Source of the DNA: Elysia marginata
Taxonomy: Eukaryota; Mollusca; Gastropoda; Plakobranchidae
Direction: 5' to 3'
DNA length: 23,107 nucleotides
NCBI GenBank assembly: GCA_019649035.1
Contig: BMAT01001680.1
Location: forward strand, 90,901-114,007
The notes under the pieces are model-generated. The model made no database searches, had not been told where the DNA came from, and saw only the letters and a list, made by a program, of their open reading frames with translations. Positions within the stretch are counted from its first letter, which is position 1, and every line of letters starts with the position of its first letter. Both the position numbers and the translations under genes were made by a program. Shown here in pieces: positions 12,301 to 21,300 of the stretch.

Positions 12301-15300
12301 AAATTTGGTGAGTACATGTAAGTACTTTATCTTGTTTGTTTAAAAAAAGCTTCAAAATTGAAATATATATTTTCATTTTATTGTTATAACCAACATTTCC
12401 TCTCTTGCTGTTTTGCACAGCTAAAACGATCTTTTCATAGTCTAATGAAAAAAAAGTATACATGCTACAGTTTAATTTCTTGGTTTCATATTTTCCTTGT
12501 CTTCTGTACTTTTTACAAGTGAACTAACATAGTTAGTATCTGTTTTTATTTTGTTGAGGCGCTTGATAAAAACAAGCCCTATAGATGTAAATAAACCCTA
12601 CATGCGATGAGCCGACCCCGTCAACCTGACCTGACCTCGGGTTGACCGGGTCGGGTGTGGGCCTACCAGAACTAAAGTAGTGTTGCCTGTACGCTGTGAG
12701 CATTATAAAAATCTGTAGACCATGTACTGTTACTCTTAAACAATGACACTGCAATTTAAATGTGGCCATCGTAATTTACATTGTTAACAAAAGACGGTGA
12801 AAAAACGGCCATGCTCTGGGTAGTAATATAGTACGCTTACCGTAAAGTATTGTAATACATGTACTTATAATATGAATTTTAGATTATTTAAAAAAATGAC
12901 AATAATTGGGAAATTAACTCTTTGAATTTTGGCTCACTGGGTGGCCGTTGAAGCAGTAAAAACAATCGTTATTTTGTATTAGAAATCAGAAAATCAGTAC
13001 TTTCTTATATTTTGGGCAAAAATCAGTATAATACTGACTTAATCTGTATGAATGGCAGGTCTGAATGAAACGCAATATAGAGGGTAGAGCTAAGTAACGA
13101 CGGTAAATACCATCACAGACAGCTGGGGTCACTTTATCAAGTCTGTCAGCTATAGAGGTGCTACAAATACAATTGATCTTGATAACTGCAGCTTGCATTA
13201 GAAATTTTCAGTTATAATAAAAAAGGCAAAAATGCCTGGTATTTTTTTTATGTGCTATAAGTGGAGGTTTTATCCAAAAAAAAAAAAAATCAAAACTTCT
13301 CAATACTCTTCTACAATTCAAGCGACCATGGGCACAGCCATTTTGAAAAAGGTGAGAGCACATGTCATTACAAGAATACTGTGATTGGTCTAGTATTTTT
13401 AGGTTCTGATGTTAATTTTGTGAATAAGTAACTGAATCTTGAAATATTCAACAATCAAGCAGAGATACATTTGGATGAATCCCAATTTTCCAAATTCAGT
13501 CTGGTCGGGTTGGACTGATTTGGTGTCTTTGCTAAAGAGTGAGACTTTAACGTTTACCTGGCCTATCAGACTTGTGATCTCTTTCTCCAGAGCATCTCTG
13601 GCACGCTGGCCTTCCTCGACCTCTTTCTGGAGATCGTTCTTCACCTTCTCATTTTGTTTCTCGGCCTGAAAGAAAGACACGGAGCCAACTTGTGAATTTG
13701 TTTTATGCATAATATTCCAGAGTTATCAAAAAAAACAATAAAATTTCTTTCATAATTTTTTGCAAAGTCAAATAAAAAACGTTCTCCTGATTTCACATTT
13801 TGCATCAGTAACCAACGATGAACGCTATCATTTGAATTAACATTTCCTTTCTTTCAAACCTTACAGAAGAGCATAGTTGATATATTTAAGACAATAAGTG
13901 TAAGCCTTTAATTGCCTTAACTTATCCCCCTTTCTGCTCTTTTTTTCTTCAGTTAAAGAAATATCATTATCCTATTATCCTTACTCTCACAAGTTCAAAT
14001 GGTCTTTTTTCCTCTGATTTTCAACCTCTACCATAAAAAAAAAACTGGTAAAGGATTACGCTTAACACAGCCAATCCTAATCTTCTTAAAGTACTTAGAA
14101 ATTCACTCCCCGGCATTCTTTCACAGTAACAAAGTTCAGCGTTTGCCGAGTGCATATTGTGGGTTAAGAGGGTGGCGTCGTAGTCTGGTGGTAGACGCTC
14201 CACTTTAGGACCAAGAGGTCAGGTGTTCAAGTCCTGCTTTTGGTTAGTCCTTGAGCCCTTGAGAAAGGCTATTTACATATATATCTTTGCCTCACTGATG
14301 CGTTGAAAGAGTATCCGACTATAGACAGTGAAATATCTTGACAGAATGCTCGAGTGATGCGCTTTACTTGTTGCTCCTCTGTGAGTTCAGAAGGTACTTT
14401 GGTTGGTTATGGCCTGTCAAGGAACCCATGTAAAGTGCTTAGAGCATATTAGTGGATAGGCGCTATTTAAAAACGCTCTTTACTTTACTTTAACTATTTG
14501 CCGGATCAAAAGTCAAAAGGTTCCAGCTGTAACTTTACTTGGCAGGTAGAGCCTTTTGAATCTACGTCGGTATATTGTAACTACAACTTTAGATCTGTGG
14601 TGGTATTAGCTAGAAAAAGGGGCAGCATGGCAGAGTGGTTAGCGCGTCTGACTTGAGATCTTTAGGTCGTGGGTTTGATTCCCAACCATGCCATGTTGCA
14701 ATTGCCTTGGGAAAGCAATTTACCCTAACTTTCCCCGCTCTATTCACCTGTAAAATGGGAACCCAGCTACAGGCAATTCTTGAATTTGTGATATGCGCCT
14801 GCAACACCCTGCATATGTGTTTAAAGTGGCCTTCAAATGTACTGGTATGCTGGAGCATTAGTGGCACTGCTCTGTGGCGACACATTTACAAAAGGAATTA
14901 GTATAGTGTATGAACTTTTAAAAAAAAAATTGAAGTTGTCTATTTTGATATTAAACCATGGTTGAAAATGATGAAGAATATATGTCTCACGTCCAGAGCG
15001 AGTGAGTCTGATGCTGCAATTTTCATCATTACAGGCGTTGCTGTTTTAAACATATGACATCATGTATCTAAGATCCTCGGTGTGAACATCTTTGCAAAGC
15101 TCTATAACTACTCCAACCTTATATAAAACCATTTACAGTGACAGTTGATACCTTTGTAGATACCTCCATTGTGCACATCAATTAAAACAATTTGACTCTA
15201 AACCCAGGGTATGCTTACATTCAGGGACTGTAGGGTGTTCATGATCTCCTCTGGATTATCCGGGTAGCTGACAACGATAGGCGTGGCCCCCTCGGCCTGT

Positions 15301-18300
15301 GGGCTGCCTTTCTCTGTCAGTAGGTTGGGAAGTTTATTGTCAACACCGCCCTGTAGCGGTGTCTGCATCTCTCGTCTTTTGTTCTCCATCATAGACTGGG
15401 TAGAAAAAGATAGGATTAATGAAATAGGAAAGGAAGATATTTGAAAGAAGGCATATGCGTTCAACACCGGGTGAAAAAGCGTAGTGTGTGTAAGCAATCT
15501 GCATTGGGCAATTATCATGAGACAATCCAACAGTACAAGACTTCACTTATCAAGTTTTAGGGTTTATGAAATGAGTTTCTGGTCATTTAATCCATGCAGT
15601 AATAACATATTAAATAGCACATTCCAAGACACCCCCTCCAAAAAAAAAAAAAAAAAAAGACAATTTCAGTTAAAATAAAAAAGCATAAAGAAATAAACAT
15701 AACTGGGAAATAAATATTGTCTACAAATGAAATACCTGTAAATAGATACGCTTTCCATGTTGGATTATACCTAAAGGATAAGTATGGGGAAAAGATGCAA
15801 AAGAATAAGAGATAGACAAACAGACATAGAAAGAGGGGAGAGGGGGGGAAGGAGAAAGAGAGAGATAGAGATAGATTATAGATAGTGAGAAACAGAAACA
15901 GAGAGAGAAACAAAAATGGGGGATAAGGAAAGAGATACAGGCACAGACTAACATGTACTGTCAAAAAGGCATTTATGCGCTCAACTGTAACTTTATTTTA
16001 TCACATAATTTTCGTTTTCTTTAAACAAGAACATAAATGAAATGTAATACGTTAACTCATCCAGGCTCTGCGCATACTTGAGCTTTAATGTATGGAAGGA
16101 AGATGAAGATTGATATTGTAGAATAGTGAAATAAAAAACTTTTTTGGCCAAAACTGCATTATATATTGCCTTTAATCTGTGTAAGTTCACAGATCGCAAT
16201 GGTGTGCCTGTGAGTGTATTTGACTGTCCACCAACCTGCATGTGCTGATTCATCTGTTTCTCGGCATGCATGAGGCGCTGTGTGAGACTTCGGTTCTCCT
16301 CCTGGATACTGTCCTTGAACTGCTGTTGGTTCTGCATGTCTTTCAGCAGCTGCTGAGTCGTCCCGCGCAGCGTCTCCACTTCGTGCTCACGCTGCCGTCA
16401 ACAGTACATGCACACAGGAAACAACAATCGGTGAAAATCGCACACCCGTGTAAGTGGTTTGTGATTTTGTGAAACTATTTTTCAACCCTTAACTAACACA
16501 ACATTATTTGATTGCTCTGAATTTTAACTTTGTTGTGATCCCACACAACTAAAGGATCATTGTTGACTTTGTCATACGACCATAAAGAACAAATAAGACT
16601 GGACATAAAAATACTATTTTTTTTTGTATTAGAAGAAACAATCTACTGCAGCTTTAAGATGATTTTTTATATTTAATATTTTTTTTTTGTCACCAACCTA
16701 TACTAATAAAACTTTCGTAAAGCAAAGATCACAGAATAGCGCAATCAAAAACATTCATTCAGTGTCTTTTGAGCTGAATCCGCAGCACAACTCAAACCTC
16801 AAGAGCGATTTAAAGCCCAAACTGATCACCTAAATATTGGATTAGACACAACCTAGGCCGCCATAAGACAGGCCGAATACTCAAACATGAGTAGATATCA
16901 TATTCCCTATATTTTGTATGTAACTTTGTTTTGGGCCGACCCATAATAGTAAAGCACTAGTTGAGTTCTCATGAGCCCTAACTATACTAGGAACTTAAAA
17001 GAGATAGGTCATTAGAACTCTCATGCACAAGTTTGTTTACATTTTGACTGACAGGCCTTTTGGGTACAATGGCCTAGGACACAACAGATTGTGGCGCATG
17101 GGAGTTGGGCTCTAATTGAAGATGTCATATATATAGAGTCAGGCACATTTGCTCCAGATTCTTTTTTAAGATTTCTTATGAGAAAAAGTGTCATTTGGCT
17201 TCCTTAAGGACTAAGTGGAATACAGCAGAATAAACAATGAGTTGCTAGAAATAAATTTGGTGACAGAGCCCTTCAACTACATGGCCATTTTAGATAAGAT
17301 AGGGTTGTAAAACCTTGCAGTGACTCGGCTAAAAATGTCGCTCATGTGATAAGATTAAGATTAATATATAGAATTTAAACGCTATAATAACTGAATAACC
17401 TTATATAATCGATTTAATTGAAGCTTTTTATGCGACAGAATATGAGTTTGCTTTAATGACACTGAAACCCAGATTTTTTTTGGTCAACATTGCTTGAGTA
17501 AGATAAGAGTAAGTTGAAGAAACTGATCAGTACCAAAATAACAGAAGGAAATAAAACGGGGAAGAAAAAAAAGGAAATTACGCAAAAAATGCTAACACTG
17601 TATACAGAGATGCAAGTGCCTTAAGGGGGGGGGCGGCACCTGGGAGTGATTTTCTACATTTTCAACAGGAGCTTGTTTTAACTATTACCACCGTGTTCAG
17701 CACCTTTGAAAACGTAAGATTCGATATGAAAAAAAAAAATTTTTTTTCATGGTTGCCATGGTAACGCCGCCATATTGGATTTTGGGACCCCAAAATAGCT
17801 AAATTTCAAAATCTATCTTCTCCTACAATTCTCAACCAAATGATACAAAATTTGAGAAATAAGTACTCCTGTACAATCACTACAAACTAATAGAGAGCTT
17901 TTTTCGATAATGTAAATAACTTTTTTTATACATAATTTTTATTATAATACATAACAGAAAAAGGGCAGCAACTCATTTTTGCTAATAAAAACACATTTTT
18001 CTCAAAAACAAAACAAAAAATTAGAAAAAAACGCTCTATTAGTTTGTGCGTCATACCAAACCACAACATCATACCAACTTTTAGAACAATCGATCGGTTG
18101 GTTTAGGAGGAGATAGAATTTTGGTGCAAAAAAAGTAAGTTTTGAGATAATCGCATTTGAAAGTTATGCAAACGAAATCAGCAAAAATGTGCGATTTTTC
18201 CTCAAATAAACACCCGTAACCTGCATAATGGCCCGTCCTTTCCAGTTTCCTATATCTTCAATAATTTTTTTTAGCCTCATTGGGTATTATTGTCCACCTT

Positions 18301-21300
18301 TGGGCCTGCTATTGTAATTTCCGAGTGCTTTTGTAAAGCCTGATATCTTACTGTTGCTCATACATGCGCGTGCGAAGCGGGAACTGTACATCCCAATCTC
18401 TTAGAAGTTGACATGAAACTTATCACTGGCTAGCCCTAAAGTCTTGTCGTGCTTCGGAGACACCAAACACTAGTAAACATACAGGCTAGCGCAGTGCAAA
18501 GCTTCACTAGCAGGCCTAGCCTACAAGGTTACCTTGCGCGTGATATTATTAATATACTGTGCTAGCTTTCATGAACGGGCCTACACTGAGCGCGAGGCAT
18601 GATCAGTGTTCACACTAGACTTCTGCAATAGTGGGCGCAACCAACACTAAGAAATCGGTTATAAAACGGTTGAATTTGAGTAAAAAAACCAGAAGTTTGA
18701 GGTATATTCTACATGTTCGGGGTGAAAAAATCGCTATTTTTACTCACCCTGCTGCCGCAAAATGGTGATTTTAGGTCACAAAAATGCTCAAATCACTTAT
18801 TTTTTGTACTTTTCATACAGAGCAATGGTTGAAGCATCTGAAAAAAGCAGTTTTGAATATTCGGTTATCCGACCCCTAAATGGTCATTTCAGGTGCCGCC
18901 CCCCCCCTTAAGCACAAAAAGCAAGAAATTTAAACACCACTGTAAAGTGCTCTGCTCAGCACTGATAATCAACAGCTGTTCCTATAGAATCTTTGATGAA
19001 TTTTTGATAAATCAACTACAAAAGGAGGATATAAATCTCTGTATTGGGCTTTCACAACCGTACAGCCCAAAACGAGTGTTTCATTTTCTGTATATCTCAA
19101 ACTTGGACAATTTTCTTTAATAGTTTAGTCTTGATTATTTTTGAATTTCTTGTTTTTTGGGGGGCTAAAGAATACTACTAAAAAATCAGAATTCCAGTAA
19201 AATATCGGAAAACTTGCATCCATGTGTATTTTCATCAGCACTGCTAGTGGCCTAAAAGTGTAGACACGTCATCTAGACCTAGCTGGTCCTGTGGGCTTGC
19301 CCAGGTTTTCAAATACCTGAAGTAAATTGGCTCGGAGTTGAGCTATCGTATCCTCTTTGTTCTCAACGGCAGCCTCAAGTTTTGCAATTTCCGCTTCCTT
19401 TTCGCTTGTGGACACAAACACAATCTGGTAAGTATGGTTAAAAATGACCTGTATTAAAATCTGTCAAATGAATAATGAATAGATGAAAGAAAACAAATGG
19501 ACAACAACAAAAAATAAAGAGAGATGTAGTACTGTTTTAATCTTGACATGTATTAAGATGCATAAAGTTCTGTATGATCCAATGCAGTGAAGTTTTCCTA
19601 TATATAACTTCATCAAAGCTTAAGAATTTTCTCATTCATAAGGATTTCTTGACTTGCAGAGCCAGTAACAATCTGTATGTTGGAGGGTTTTATTGTGACC
19701 AAACTTCAGAACATTTTGTTTATCTGTTCCTGTAAAGGTCTTTAAATGATTTTTTTTAACAATACGGTTGAATCCCTGAATAAAGACTGAAAAAAAAAGG
19801 GGGGGGGGAGGCTTGGTTAACTCTCAACTAAGCAACTATACCAATTAAAATTAAACCCACAAAACATGAAATTCAACAAAAATCAGGTGTTGAAAAGTGT
19901 TAACTAATGGTTTCACTGTAAATATCTGAAAAATAATTTTTTTTTTTACTTCTGACCACCCACTTAACTTTGAAAGCCTATATATCTCAAAACTAGGCAT
20001 TTCAACTTATGACTCATTTGGAGAGAATGCGTGGCATATATATAGGGAGTTGTGTTCTTTAATGAATGAATGTTATCCAAATAGAAAATGACTGCATTTG
20101 GATTTAGATCTCGAGACCGAAATTGTTTGCACCTCAGATTAGTGGTTAAGAGGGTGACACAACATCTCCAGTATTTCAAAATCCTGAGAGTCATACTTGT
20201 CTTGCAACAAGTCAAAATGAGTCTTAAGTCGAAATTGGAAGGTAGTCAGATATTGGTATCACAGAAACGCTTATTTATTTTCTTTACTTTCAAATAAAAA
20301 AAAACCCAGAAAAACCTCTATCATGCTTCAGTATCAACTTATATTAGGAAATTAGAAACCCCTAAATTTACAAATTATCTTGTCGATGCTTTTGCCTCTC
20401 ATATACATGTATTTATTTTTATTTTGCAATTGATTTTTCAAATTTTCAATTGTCTATCTTATCCATGTTTTGTTAACTTGTATGAGAGTAAAGGTGTAGT
20501 TTTTATTTTGTGAAACGCTTTGAGACTTCACTCTATTGTAAAAGGCACTATATAAATCTAGATATTATTATCATTATCATTATTATTTTAGCCATTTGAA
20601 GTTGGCAGGCTTAAGACTGAGGAATTTCTGAAAAGGGAGAAAATAATATTGAAAGTACAAACTAAAATTAAACACACAAGATGTGACATTTCAACATGAG
20701 TTAGGTGTTAAAAATATTCATAAAATGGTTTTAGCGTCGACATATAAAATGAAAAAAAATTTTGACTTATGAACACCCACTACACTTAAAAAAAGGATTA
20801 ACATAAATTACCCTTTACGAAAATAAAAATGTTTTATTTCACAAGTGCAATCGTGTGATACAACTCTTTACCTCTGGCAAGCAAAAGGAGCCTACTCTTC
20901 CATTTTAATATTAATCATTTGCATACCATTTTGAAAGGTAGGTTACTTAAATGAAAACCAATCTTCAACTTCATGGTGTCCACTCAGATGAACACAAAAT
21001 TTCACAAATCATCAGTTTGAGTGCATGGCGTCCACTCCAGAGGAGAAACTAACCCCCTTCTCAATGACGAAATATGTAAATTTTACTTTATAAGTGGATT
21101 ATTTATGCTAACTTACACAACAAGTTTCATCCATATTCCAACATTTCTCTGGCCTCATGCAACGAAGGGTTAAAAGCCTACATCTTCAAACTAAGCTTTT
21201 CAACTTACAACTCAACTCAACTTACAAGACATATATATTTGGGATTTGTGGTTCTTTTTTTATGAATGAATACTATCACAATAGAAAAGGATTTAGATAG

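Noticed and set aside
14619..14695. A functional tRNA gene
   Set aside because: The head has A- and B-box-like motifs, but the sequence continues into a body shared with 3724-4060 and ends in an A-run. It is a SINE, not a free-standing tRNA.
15587..15964. 125-codon minus-strand frame rich in Phe, Leu and Ser
   Set aside because: It is generated by the purine-rich simple repeat and poly(A) run, with no splice or domain support.
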